Part shown: positions 56,379 through 64,000 of the stretch, piece after piece | Layout of the letters: every line of letters starts with the position of its first letter | Position numbering within the stretch: position 1 is the first letter of the stretch | NCBI GenBank assembly: GCA_016765495.1 | Contig: JAESPV010000095.1 | Span: 62,001 to 126,000 of the forward strand | Origin: Desulfocapsa sp. | GTDB lineage: Bacteria > Desulfobacterota > Desulfobulbia > Desulfobulbales > Desulfocapsaceae | Direction: 5' to 3' | DNA: 64,000 bases | Notes under the pieces: generated by a model | The model's database searches: none | What the model saw: the letters and a program-made list of their open reading frames with translations, nothing else | Told to the model about the DNA's origin: nothing | Program-made: the position numbers and the translations under genes

Positions 56379-56879
56379 ATGCAGAAAACAAACTTTTTTT
56401 TCATTATGGTTCTCACAATTCTTCTCTCAGGTTGCGGTTCCCGCAAGACTGTATATGAAGGTGTTCGATTTCCAGAAACATCCACAAGTGACGTAACATT
56501 TCAAGAGCATGCAATTCCAGCAGACTGTTCTGCATTTGCTCATCTGTTGATGAACACCAAAATACATTCATCAGGGTATGACATTGCAGAAGCCATGCAA
56601 TTGGAAGCCCAGGAAAAAGGGGCCAATCTCATACTTGTTGGAATGGCACGAACACTAGTGGAAGAAGAGCTGGAGACCAATCGATTTGACTACTACGGCC
56701 CCAAATACGTCTACAATTTCAACAAAACCTGGCTTGGATGGAAATTTGGTTTTGATGCGTGGAACGATGGAGACAAGCTTGTTGGTTTAGGGTCTGACAG
56801 ATGGGGAAGCACAGACATACATTTTGATCACAGCCTTCTGATTAAGGCAGTTTTTCTGCGTTGTGGAGAGAAACTCTAA
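56379..56879 (+). CDS. Small lipoprotein, unknown function
   Basis: The 166-residue protein begins with a lipoprotein signal, FFFIMVLTILLSGCGS (cysteine about residue 19). The mature part has no family I recognise; it is rich in aromatic residues (YYGPKYVYNFNKTWLGWKFG). EAQEKGANLILVGMART resembles the dimer region of small outer-membrane lipoproteins such as the Rcs-type. It overlaps the stop of the convergent HPt gene by 4 bp. Confidence 0.65.
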   Translation: MQKTNFFFIMVLTILLSGCGSRKTVYEGVRFPETSTSDVTFQEHAIPADCSAFAHLLMNTKIHSSGYDIAEAMQLEAQEKGANLILVGMARTLVEEELETNRFDYYGPKYVYNFNKTWLGWKFGFDAWNDGDKLVGLGSDRWGSTDIHFDHSLLIKAVFLRCGEKL

Positions 56880-57301
56880 ACAAGATCAGGATTTGCTTTT
56901 ACCCACTCCTCAAATTCCACAAAAGCATTTTTTAATTCACCCATACGAGCACTCAGTCCCTGAATTTTCTTATCACGAGCCAGGTACTCAAATTCGAGTG
57001 CCAGGTTTGAGATCCGCCAGGCAAAAATCGTGGCACTGGCCCCCTTCATGCCATGACAGACCTCTCGAATCTCTTCACTGTTTTCAGACTTGATTCCTTC
57101 TTCTATGGCACCAACCCACTTTGGCCCGCTTTTCTGAGATAAATGATTAAGAAGTTCAACAATAATAGTAAGATTATCATTGCAGTTTTTTTTCAATCGA
57201 TCCAAATCCAGAACTATATCCGGTCGTTCTTCTGTCTTAGCTGATACAGGATCCATAGTATTTGTCTCAGATTTCTGTTTTGAGGGAAAATGTACTTGCA
57301 A
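56876..57301 (-). CDS. HPt-domain phosphotransfer protein
   Basis: This 141-residue, all-helical protein has the HPt motif EVCHGMKGASATIFAWRISN, whose His83 would carry the phosphate. A second helix (LEFEYLARDKKIQGL) follows, as in ArcB-type HPt modules. A start at residue 16 (MDPVSAK) is also possible. It begins 8 bp after the AAA+ gene, so the two are probably one transcript. It could receive phosphate from the receiver of the hybrid kinase nearby; this is inference from proximity. Confidence 0.85.
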   Translation of the reverse strand: MQVHFPSKQKSETNTMDPVSAKTEERPDIVLDLDRLKKNCNDNLTIIVELLNHLSQKSGPKWVGAIEEGIKSENSEEIREVCHGMKGASATIFAWRISNLALEFEYLARDKKIQGLSARMGELKNAFVEFEEWVKANPDLV

Positions 57302-57309
57302 CGAGCATA

Positions 57310-59571
57310 TTACCAGATTGCACGCATCCCCTTCTGTTTTCGTAAATGATCAATCCTTCGTTCCAGGTCTATACGCCACTCAGCATGAATCCTTGCAGCC
57401 GATGGAGCAATAAGCTCCGGGAGGCCGTAAACAAGCCTGTCCGATGCCCGACTGGCTTCAATGACAGCTTCAATGGAGCGTGCACCAAACTTATACCGAC
57501 TGAGCAAAAGACGCAACAGTAGACCAGAGGTTTTACGTGCTGCTTTCTTCCAGTGCGTATCCATCTGGTGGGCAATAATAAAGGCACGTTTCAGTAAAAT
57601 CCTGCGAAGCTCTTCAAGATCATCACTACTGGCAGAGTCACGAAGGATAATGTCTGGGATTTCAATACCATCGATATCAAGCACTACCCGCAGACGACTC
57701 ATAAAATCGGGAATTTTAAGGGTCTTCATCCTGGCAAGTGCCTCTTTATCCGTCGGATCAAGAAGCTTCTCCATGTCACTCCAGCTTGCCTTAACACCAC
57801 CTGCAAAAACAAAGATAGCACGTCCTATAAAATGTGGAATTCCATTTACATACGTCACGCCATCCTGCATTGAAGGAAGGAAATATCTGAGATATCCGAA
57901 CTCATGTCCATCATAGCGACAATCAAACTCATCCCAGAAAACTATGGGCACCTTCCCTTTTGCAACCGCTGCTCGTACCGGCTCAATCGCAGAGTTAATC
58001 TCATCGGGAGAGGCAAACTGAGTAAGGTTAAACTCAAAGAAATCAAAGGGATCACCCTCGAATCGTCCTGAGATAACCCGAGCCACCTCTTTCACAGCAA
58101 AGGATTTCCCTGAACCGGGAGGACCAAAAACACCAAGACAAAGGGGTCGAAGAACATTTTCTTTCGACACGTAGGAATCCATCACATTCTGTAGAGTGAT
58201 CACCGGATCAATCTCAGCAGGATCAGTTGTCCGAAGGTGTCCAACTTGAAAAATCGGTAAATTTCCAAAACCATCCTTACGATTCACCTCTTCTTTCAAA
58301 TCATGAAGAACTGAAACGATTTCATCCATATACCCATGGGATCCACCAGGTGAAGCAGCATTTATGGAAGATGCTGGCTTGCGAAAGTAGAAGAAACTCC
58401 TGAGTGCACGTTTTTTCTCTTCAGACCAGATTTGCGCAGCCACAAGATCAATAATTGCTTCAAAATCTCCAGAAAGAGGTGGTAGCTCAAAAAAGGATGG
58501 ATCCGAGCCATAATTAATAAACGAACGGGAATACCCGCCCGGAAAACTTTTAGCAAAATCAAGATTTGGAAATTCCAGAGTTTCTTTAAAATAATAGCCA
58601 TGACTATTCAACAGCCCCCAATTATTGAGAATTCGCTTTGAAAAATCATAGAAATAGTTTTTGCTGAAATTAAACTCACCAAAACGCATGGTATCCATAG
58701 CCAACATGGCAGGAAGCAGCGTATCGTAACAGGGAACAGAACCACGCTGACGCGGAGAACTTTTTTCCGGCAAACACCCCTTGCGATGCCTGAAGAAAAT
58801 AGCATCCGGGCCAATATAAAGCACGCCATGAGGAAACATTTCCACCACAATATGGCAACGAAACTGTGATGTCCTGTTATCCCAGAGACCAACCTCTTCA
58901 GTTCGAAGAGCCCGCAGACACATGGCGACGATGGTTTCCCAATTCACGGAACAATCCATCTCCATGCGGGTGGTCTCAAGATCTGAAAGTCTGCAGAAAA
59001 GAACGAATCTCTCCCCGAGCAGTTTGGCCCAATTCCCCCAATGCGCAGCAGAAATTCCCATGGCAATGGCCCAGAGATTTGGATTACGATCCAGATCTTC
59101 CCGGCTGATTTCCGGCGGATGACCGGAATCATCTATAACAATCAATCCATCATTATCAGTGAATATTTCTCTGTTAGAGTCATTCACCACAAAATCTTCT
59201 GCAAAGCTTGATCTTCCACCGGCAGGTAAGTACTGGTTGACCATAAACCATCCATGATCATCCCGTTCCACACCGGTATGCGGATACTTCCTGAATATCT
59301 GAAAAATATCCTTCTGCTCTCCATAGGTAATGGAATGAATTCTCGGATTGAGATCAGATTCTGACACATAAGCAGATAACCAAGTAAGTAACTGCTCCAG
59401 TCGTCCGTATTCTACTGATACATCACCGGCCATAAGTTCAATATGGTCACCAGGGTTATACCCATAGGCCGGTAGATTCCCCTCTTCCAAAAGACTAACC
59501 TGTTTAATCGGCAGGTTACGGATCTTGACATTGGACCCGAGCAGGGTCACTTTCTGGCTATATTCAGGCAT
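57310..59571 (-). CDS. AAA+ ATPase with kinase-like N-terminal region, unknown function
   Basis: This protein of 753 residues has no membrane segment. The C-terminal half is an AAA+ module: Walker A LGVFGPPGSGKSFAVKEVAR near residue 480, Walker B PIVFWDEFDC near 545, then an arginine-rich C-terminal part. The N-terminal half (about 90-300), with LFCRLSDLETTRMEMDCSVNWE and HIVVEMFPHGVLYIGPDAI, recalls the sugar-kinase-like domain described next to RyR domains in bacterial signalling proteins. This is a loose resemblance from memory. It is followed at 8 bp by an HPt gene. The function is unknown. Confidence 0.65.
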   Translation of the reverse strand: MPEYSQKVTLLGSNVKIRNLPIKQVSLLEEGNLPAYGYNPGDHIELMAGDVSVEYGRLEQLLTWLSAYVSESDLNPRIHSITYGEQKDIFQIFRKYPHTGVERDDHGWFMVNQYLPAGGRSSFAEDFVVNDSNREIFTDNDGLIVIDDSGHPPEISREDLDRNPNLWAIAMGISAAHWGNWAKLLGERFVLFCRLSDLETTRMEMDCSVNWETIVAMCLRALRTEEVGLWDNRTSQFRCHIVVEMFPHGVLYIGPDAIFFRHRKGCLPEKSSPRQRGSVPCYDTLLPAMLAMDTMRFGEFNFSKNYFYDFSKRILNNWGLLNSHGYYFKETLEFPNLDFAKSFPGGYSRSFINYGSDPSFFELPPLSGDFEAIIDLVAAQIWSEEKKRALRSFFYFRKPASSINAASPGGSHGYMDEIVSVLHDLKEEVNRKDGFGNLPIFQVGHLRTTDPAEIDPVITLQNVMDSYVSKENVLRPLCLGVFGPPGSGKSFAVKEVARVISGRFEGDPFDFFEFNLTQFASPDEINSAIEPVRAAVAKGKVPIVFWDEFDCRYDGHEFGYLRYFLPSMQDGVTYVNGIPHFIGRAIFVFAGGVKASWSDMEKLLDPTDKEALARMKTLKIPDFMSRLRVVLDIDGIEIPDIILRDSASSDDLEELRRILLKRAFIIAHQMDTHWKKAARKTSGLLLRLLLSRYKFGARSIEAVIEASRASDRLVYGLPELIAPSAARIHAEWRIDLERRIDHLRKQKGMRAIW

Positions 59572-59607
59572 AACTTCTCACACAGTTGGAAAGAAAAATA
59601 TACAACG

Positions 59608-59634
59608 CACAATGGGAGGCTGTAACCCCCCATT
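59608..59634 (-). terminator. Weak hairpin between the cyd genes and the AAA+ gene
   Basis: CAATGGG and CCCATTG-type arms (minus-strand reading) form a short stem, followed after a few bases by an AT-rich, T-rich stretch. It may partly end the cytochrome bd transcript before the AAA+ gene. Confidence 0.35.
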
Positions 59635-59682
59635 GCACACAACTACTCTCAAGAGGATGTTTTACTTCCTCCTGATATTTTT

Positions 59683-59778
59683 TTACAAAAGGCCCGACTT
59701 ATCCAGGGCCATAACTGCTCCTTTGTACGATAAAACAATAACAGTCACATATCCAAGCAATAACAATGTTGTAGTCAT
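59683..59778 (-). CDS. 31-residue single-pass membrane peptide, CydX-like
   Basis: This ORF is too short for the track. ATG at 59778 follows AAGGAGAAACTC (strong ribosome-binding site) and ends TAA at 59683. The peptide MTTTLLLLGYVTVIVLSYKG continues with AVMALDKSGLL. Residues about 4-24 form one membrane helix and a short polar tail follows. Position, 85 bp behind cydB on the same strand, and size match the CydX/CydS/CydH accessory subunits of cytochrome bd oxidases, which stabilise the haem groups. Sequence identity to E. coli CydX is not evident, so the role is inferred from context. Confidence 0.6.
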   Translation of the reverse strand: MTTTLLLLGYVTVIVLSYKGAVMALDKSGLL

Positions 59779-59863
59779 GAGTTTCTCCTTTTTTAGTACC
59801 TTTTCTTCTCTATCCCTCAAGGAAGTAACGACAGGCGTGTTGGCCTTTTATCCTTACCCGGAT

Positions 59864-61012
59864 TTAATATGCTTCGTGATCCGTTACCTCCTCCACTGAA
59901 AGCTTCTGTGAATCCATCTTTTTCCAAAGATAGGCTATGTAGGCAAGAACAAAGGGAATACCCAATGCCACATAGGTCATGATCTTCAGAGTATACTCAC
60001 TTGATGACGCATTATAAATAGTGAGGCTCGATTGCAGGTCAAAGGTTGAAGGATAAAATGCTGTACCATTGAATGCGGGTAAACAAAGTACACACAACCC
60101 TACAAGCACTGTACCAAGCCCAGCTGGCCATATTCCTTTGACACTCCCCTTACGCGCACCAAGAATCACCCCCCAGGTGACCAGTCCTATACCAGCAAGC
60201 AATGATAGAAGGAGATGCGGAAGAGCAAGCAGGTTAAAGAAATATTTAAAAGAAACCATTGACACCACCCCGTTCTCATCCACACCAAATCCTTTTCTCA
60301 ACAGGATTGAAACAAGCACATAAAGCAGGAAAGGAAGCGAACAGATAAAGTTTGTCAAGACGGCTTTACGTAATCTTTGTTCCATGGCAGAAACGGCACC
60401 AAGATCCAGATTGTTGAGTAGATAGAGTGCACCAAGTACTCGCGCATTGAAGACAAGAAAGAGACCAAGTGACAGGTTGAAAAGTGAAAATGCGGCTTCC
60501 AGTCCTCGGAGATTCACACCTCCAAGGGTATATTTCCAGGTAACCTGATTCATGTCATTGAGTACAAAAGATGAGCCGGTGTAAAAGGTACCAACAGCAG
60601 CACCAATGAGCAGAATGCCGACAGAACCGTTAATAAACATACACAGCTCATAGCTTTTTGTTCCCCATACATTACCCGGTTTTGTTCGATACTCATAACT
60701 CACGGCCTGAATAATAAAGGAAAAAAGAATAAGCATCCACACCCAGTAAGCGCCGCCAAAACTGGTGGAGTAAAATTTTGGAAATGCGGCAAAAAGGACC
60801 CCGCCAAACAGAACCAGGGTGGTAAAGGGGAGTTCCCATTTGCGCCCTAAAGAGTTTACAACAAAAGCACTTTCAGTTTCAGTCTTTGCCACCTGCCAAA
60901 GCAGGGTTTGCCCTCCCTGAACCAGGTTAAGAAAGAGAAAAAGTGCACCAACAACTGAGCAGATAACCCACCATAATTGCTGCAAGGTTACGTAATCTAA
61001 ATTTGATATCAT
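59864..61012 (-). CDS. cydB: Cytochrome bd ubiquinol oxidase subunit II
   Basis: This 382-residue membrane protein has about eight to nine helices. LQQLWWVICSVVGALFLFLN, the quinol-oxidase region EYRTKPGNVWG and the C-terminal LKIMTYVALGIPFVLAYIAY match CydB. With CydA it forms the high-affinity oxygen reductase that oxidises quinol. Its start overlaps the cydA stop by 4 bp (translational coupling). In an otherwise anaerobic lineage it probably serves oxygen defence. Confidence 0.95.
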   Translation of the reverse strand: MISNLDYVTLQQLWWVICSVVGALFLFLNLVQGGQTLLWQVAKTETESAFVVNSLGRKWELPFTTLVLFGGVLFAAFPKFYSTSFGGAYWVWMLILFSFIIQAVSYEYRTKPGNVWGTKSYELCMFINGSVGILLIGAAVGTFYTGSSFVLNDMNQVTWKYTLGGVNLRGLEAAFSLFNLSLGLFLVFNARVLGALYLLNNLDLGAVSAMEQRLRKAVLTNFICSLPFLLYVLVSILLRKGFGVDENGVVSMVSFKYFFNLLALPHLLLSLLAGIGLVTWGVILGARKGSVKGIWPAGLGTVLVGLCVLCLPAFNGTAFYPSTFDLQSSLTIYNASSSEYTLKIMTYVALGIPFVLAYIAYLWKKMDSQKLSVEEVTDHEAY

Positions 61013-62547
61013 TTTGTATGGCCCTCCGGTCCAGCTGCTATTGCTTTGAGCATAATGGATACTTCAGCAATCAAAAGCAGAGAAAAAACCACTGCAAACG
61101 CTGTAAATGAGACTTGGACAGCAGTGGCGGAAAGATCAGTTGTGGAAATTTTCACCGGCATCAACCCCTGAATAGCCCAGGGCTGACGGCCGACCTCTGC
61201 AGTTACCCAACCAGCCTGTTGAGCAAGAAGTGCCAGAAAACTGGCAAAAATACCAACAGGAAGCAACCATCGTTTTTCCGTCAGGGTTCCTTTTAAACTA
61301 AAAAAAAGAAATGCTCCAAAGATCACGGGAAAGAGTGACCCCACGGCTGCCATCAGATGAAAAGAATTAAAAACCAGAGCAACCGGTGGGATAGCTTCTT
61401 CTGGAGTGTCAAGATAGCCGTATCCCATAAAATCCTTATTCACGCCAAATCGGGTAAGGGCGTCCTCAGCAGCAGCAGCATCCTGATCTTTTTTTGCCTG
61501 CTTAAAGGCTAGCAAATCGGCAACGGCAAGCTTTCCTTTTTCCATTTTGGTGTTTACACCCATAATGTTTTCTTCTGCATTACCGTACACCAGGTCATCG
61601 ATACCCGGCACAAAAGAATCCAGCTCACGGTTGGCAAGCAGCGATAATACGAGAGGAATTTTCACTTCAAACAAAAATGCATCCTGAGAATCTCCTGCTG
61701 TCTTTTTATTATTGAGAATTCCAAAGGCCACAAGACCGGCCCCGCGTTCCCCTTTATAAAGACCTTCCATGGCAGCAAGCTTCATTGGCTGTTTCTGGGC
61801 TACTTCATAGGCAGACTCATCCCCGGTAAATGCAACAAAAGTGGATGAAACAAGGCCAAAAACAGCTGCCACCACTATTGATTTTTTGGCCATTTCCACA
61901 TGTCGTCCCTTGATAAGATACCAGCAGGAAACACTGATAACAAAGGCTGCACCCACCACAAAACAGGATGAAGATGTATGGGTAAACTTGGTTATTGCAA
62001 TGGGATTAAAGACAACTTCTGCAAAATTCTGCATCTCAAACCGGGCGGAATCTGCATTGAATGCCATACCGACAGGGTTCTGCATCCAGGCATTGGCAAT
62101 CAAAATCCAAACAGCAGACAGATTAGAACCAACGGCCACCATACAGGTGGAAAAACAGTGAAACCCTTTGGATACCCTGTTCCAGCCAAAAAACATGACT
62201 GCAAAAAAACCGGCTTCCAGGAAAAAAGCAAAGAGCCCCTCAATGGCAAGAGGTGCAGCAAAAATATCACCCACCATCCAGGAGTAATTGGACCAGTTGG
62301 TTCCAAACTGAAACTCCAGTATAATCCCTGTGGCAATACCACAGGCAAAGTTAATAACAAAAAGAGTCATCCAGAAACGGGTAATTCGTTTCCACTCCTC
62401 ATTTCCTGTTTTGAGGTAAATGAGCTCAAAAAATGCACACAGAACTGACAACCCAAGTGTTAACGGCACAAAAATCCAGTGAAACATCGCCGTAAACGCG
62501 AACTGAGCCCTCGACCAGTCCACTAAACTGGGATCCACATCAATCAT
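61009..62547 (-). CDS. cydA: Cytochrome bd ubiquinol oxidase subunit I
   Basis: The 512-residue haem-carrying subunit. Haem ligands appear in FTAMFHWIFVPLTLGLS (His near 22) and in the FTHTSSSCFVVGAAF helix. The Q-loop quinol site is YEVAQKQPMKLAAMEG, and AEVGRQPWAIQGLMPV is the family signature. The start follows GGGAGGAG, and a tandem TTAR tract lies just in front of it. It is preceded by a DUF4492 gene and followed by cydB and a CydX-like peptide. Confidence 0.97.
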   Translation of the reverse strand: MIDVDPSLVDWSRAQFAFTAMFHWIFVPLTLGLSVLCAFFELIYLKTGNEEWKRITRFWMTLFVINFACGIATGIILEFQFGTNWSNYSWMVGDIFAAPLAIEGLFAFFLEAGFFAVMFFGWNRVSKGFHCFSTCMVAVGSNLSAVWILIANAWMQNPVGMAFNADSARFEMQNFAEVVFNPIAITKFTHTSSSCFVVGAAFVISVSCWYLIKGRHVEMAKKSIVVAAVFGLVSSTFVAFTGDESAYEVAQKQPMKLAAMEGLYKGERGAGLVAFGILNNKKTAGDSQDAFLFEVKIPLVLSLLANRELDSFVPGIDDLVYGNAEENIMGVNTKMEKGKLAVADLLAFKQAKKDQDAAAAEDALTRFGVNKDFMGYGYLDTPEEAIPPVALVFNSFHLMAAVGSLFPVIFGAFLFFSLKGTLTEKRWLLPVGIFASFLALLAQQAGWVTAEVGRQPWAIQGLMPVKISTTDLSATAVQVSFTAFAVVFSLLLIAEVSIMLKAIAAGPEGHTK

Positions 62548-62562
62548 TTTCTCCTCCCTTTA

Positions 62563-62598
62563 TTAATTAATTAATTAGTTAGTTAGTTAGTTAATTAG
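62563..62598. repeat. Nine tandem TTAR tetranucleotides before cydA
   Basis: The plus strand reads TTAA three times, TTAG four times, then TTAA and TTAG. The tract covers the stop codon of the DUF4492 gene and the spacer up to the cydA ribosome-binding site. Copy-number change would alter the spacing between the two genes in 4-bp steps without changing the cydA frame. Confidence 0.85.
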
Positions 62599-62824
62599 TA
62601 GCGGATGGCCTGGTTAGCTGCTCCAGTACGTAATCACCACGTTGTTTATCTGTTTCAAAATTGGTTTCTAAATAGTTTGGAAAAAAGAACACCTCGAGTA
62701 CAGCAAACATGACAAAAAACTTTATGAAGACAATCTTCCACAACGTTTTCCCCACAGTCATCTGGGTAAACCCATCACGAAACAAGTTAAATACTTTTAC
62801 CATAAATTCAACCATTTGCGTCAT
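62591..62824 (-). CDS. DUF4492 family small protein of the cytochrome bd operon
   Basis: The 77-residue protein has an amphipathic N-terminal part (MVEFMVKVFNLFRDGFTQMT) and one membrane segment (about 28-48, LWKIVFIKFFVMFAVLEVFF), followed by FPNYLETNFETDKQRGDYVL. This pattern corresponds to DUF4492, which is typically found directly before cydA in epsilon- and deltaproteobacteria-like genomes. Its role is unknown, presumably in assembly or membrane anchoring of the oxidase. It opens the cyd operon. Confidence 0.8.
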   Translation of the reverse strand: MTQMVEFMVKVFNLFRDGFTQMTVGKTLWKIVFIKFFVMFAVLEVFFFPNYLETNFETDKQRGDYVLEQLTRPSATN

Positions 62825-62965
62825 CCTCCTTCTTTTTCCATAACAATCTATGATTTATAAAGAACATCATGCCCTGCGGGCAAAGCGTATTAGGTATTTG
62901 GTATTCGGTATCAGCAACTTATAACATATATAGGAAAAATTCTCGCAAAAACTTTACCTTTCAGG

Positions 62966-62979
62966 TACACGAACGTGTA
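62966..62979. promoter_or_regulatory. TACACG-AA-CGTGTA inverted repeat upstream of the cyd operon
   Basis: Two perfect 6-bp arms with a 2-bp spacer lie 142 bp before the DUF4492 start, in the gap shared with the GGDEF gene's 3' end. It does not match the classical FNR, Rex or HcpR words that I know. It is a candidate operator only. Confidence 0.3.
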
Positions 62980-63028
62980 ACATTCTGAAACAATCACAGA
63001 AAAGCTACAGGATTCTTTTGGCAGTATC

Positions 63029-64000
63029 TTATTCGTCACTCCCGCAAGCGTTGTAAAACTCCTCAGTATCAATAACTTTCATTAACATATCAACGAGGAA
63101 AGGATCGAATTGGATTCCTGAAAATTTTCGAAGTTCTTCCTCTGCTTCTTCTCTGTTCTTGCCAACTTTTCCGGTCACCGGGGCCACCATGGCAACAAAA
63201 GAGTCCACCAGTGTGAAGATCCTGGCAGCCATGGGAATCTCATTGCCCTTTAACCCATCCGGATACCCGGATCCGTCAAAAAGCTCATGGTGGGCATAAA
63301 GGATCACTCGCTCAGAGGCAAAGAGATCAAACATGGTGGTCAGTTCTCGCAGCATAAGCGGTTGATCCAATACCACTTCTTCCTGCAGATCACTCAGAGG
63401 TCCATCTATTCCAAGGGAAGAATCGTAAATATAACAACGAAAAAGATCATGAAGTTTAATGGCCCGGCGAAAGGAATGAATAAGCTGATCAGGAAGATTC
63501 AACTGTTCAGCCAGACGATCAAGAACTTTAGTAAAAAGGAGGTTACGATCTGCAAGCATTTCGTATTCTCGAGTCTGCGCATGAACCATGGCTTCAAAAG
63601 AAGCAAGGGTCATGGCACGGGATTTTTCTATAGTTGCGGCGAGTTGGCTCTTCTGAGCCATTCCTATCATATCACTTATATGATCAACAACTCCGCCATG
63701 ATGCCCCCCAGAGGGTTTAAAATGACAAACCCTGTTTCGCCCTTCAGCTTTAGCCCGATAGAGAGCATTATCCACACAATCAATAACAACTCCAGCAGAT
63801 TCTGTTTCCGAACCAAACCCTGAATAGACCCCGATTGACACCGTTACATAACGGCTGTGTCTGGAGTTTGCAAAAACACTACTTGCAATTTTTTTTCTTA
63901 TTTTTTCGGCAACTATCCCCGCCTGCTTTTTATCAATACTCGGCAGGATAATCAGAAACTCTTCACCTCCATAGCGGCCAAAGATATCTGATCCCCTCAA
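63029..64000 (-). CDS. GGDEF plus HD-GYP signalling protein, 5' end outside window
   Basis: The gene is cut by the right edge; at least 323 residues are present. The visible start is a GGDEF domain: FGRYGGEEFLIILPS (GGEEF active site) and VSIGVYSGFG. A C-terminal HD-GYP-like domain has LHDLFRCY, YAHHELFDGSGYPDGLKGNE and MAARIFTLVDSFVAM. The combination suggests both synthesis and breakdown of cyclic di-GMP, or one degenerate side. Cyclic di-GMP often controls type IV pili, also encoded here. Upstream sensory parts cannot be seen. Confidence 0.88.
   Translation of the reverse strand: MRGSDIFGRYGGEEFLIILPSIDKKQAGIVAEKIRKKIASSVFANSRHSRYVTVSIGVYSGFGSETESAGVVIDCVDNALYRAKAEGRNRVCHFKPSGGHHGGVVDHISDMIGMAQKSQLAATIEKSRAMTLASFEAMVHAQTREYEMLADRNLLFTKVLDRLAEQLNLPDQLIHSFRRAIKLHDLFRCYIYDSSLGIDGPLSDLQEEVVLDQPLMLRELTTMFDLFASERVILYAHHELFDGSGYPDGLKGNEIPMAARIFTLVDSFVAMVAPVTGKVGKNREEAEEELRKFSGIQFDPFLVDMLMKVIDTEEFYNACGSDE

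Noticed and set aside
1-64000. CRISPR array, rRNA operon, integrase or complete insertion sequence
   Set aside because: No regularly spaced repeats, ribosomal RNA sequence or recombinase/transposase motifs were recognised anywhere in the window.

Overview
The window is a bacterial chromosome segment, densely coded on both strands. The gene set points to a Gram-negative, sulfate-reducer-like member of the Desulfobacterota, probably close to the Desulfobulbales. This is inferred, not searched. The supporting signs are an outer-membrane BamA, type IV pilus genes, SecB, a tRNA for selenocysteine, monomeric isocitrate dehydrogenase, cytochrome bd oxidase and a rhodanese/metallo-beta-lactamase protein of sulfur metabolism.

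Layout. 1-2 kb: a DnaQ-type exonuclease and an adenine deaminase. 2-5.9 kb: a gene graveyard next to tRNA-Leu(GAG), with an intact HipB-like repressor and its palindromic operators, a broken hipA, a 5'-truncated AbiEi-type antitoxin remnant, an intact DUF234-type ATPase, a DUF1016 nuclease remnant, an unrecognised remnant and a truncated pRiA4b ORF-3 protein. 5.9-10.1 kb (minus strand): gap-rimI-pgk-tpiA-secG-tRNA-Leu, a glycolysis/gluconeogenesis operon. 10.2-14.6 kb: sfsA-queC facing lepB-pyrB-pyrC. 15-22.7 kb: a type IV pilus operon, pilM-N-O-P, in which the PilQ functions look divided between an AMIN/STN/TPR protein and a lipoprotein secretin, followed by an uncharacterised lipoprotein and a strong bidirectional terminator.

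22.7-39 kb: mostly housekeeping genes (secB, uvrA, a CoA-binding protein, glyQ without an adjacent glyS, tRNA-Sec, an AEC transporter, aspS, hisS, pcnB, icd), plus one large uncharacterised 597-residue protein and a DUF1456 protein. 39-50 kb: dnaA without dnaN/recF, comF, an NAD-dependent epimerase, a bamA with an extra N-terminal domain, and mfd. 50-57 kb: a YrfG-like HAD phosphatase, the rhodanese-MBL protein, a dCache-PAS-PAS hybrid histidine kinase, an AI-2E family permease and a small lipoprotein. 57-62.8 kb (minus strand): an HPt protein directly behind an unusual AAA+ ATPase, preceded by a cytochrome bd operon (DUF4492-cydA-cydB plus a previously uncalled 31-codon membrane peptide). The right edge cuts a GGDEF/HD-GYP protein.

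The most interesting items are the 31-residue CydX-like peptide, a tandem TTAR tract in front of cydA, the AAA+/HPt pair, the split PilQ, a 152-bp element with perfect 12-bp inverted ends, and the toxin-free hipB with two clear operators. No CRISPR array, rRNA, complete insertion sequence or integrase was seen.
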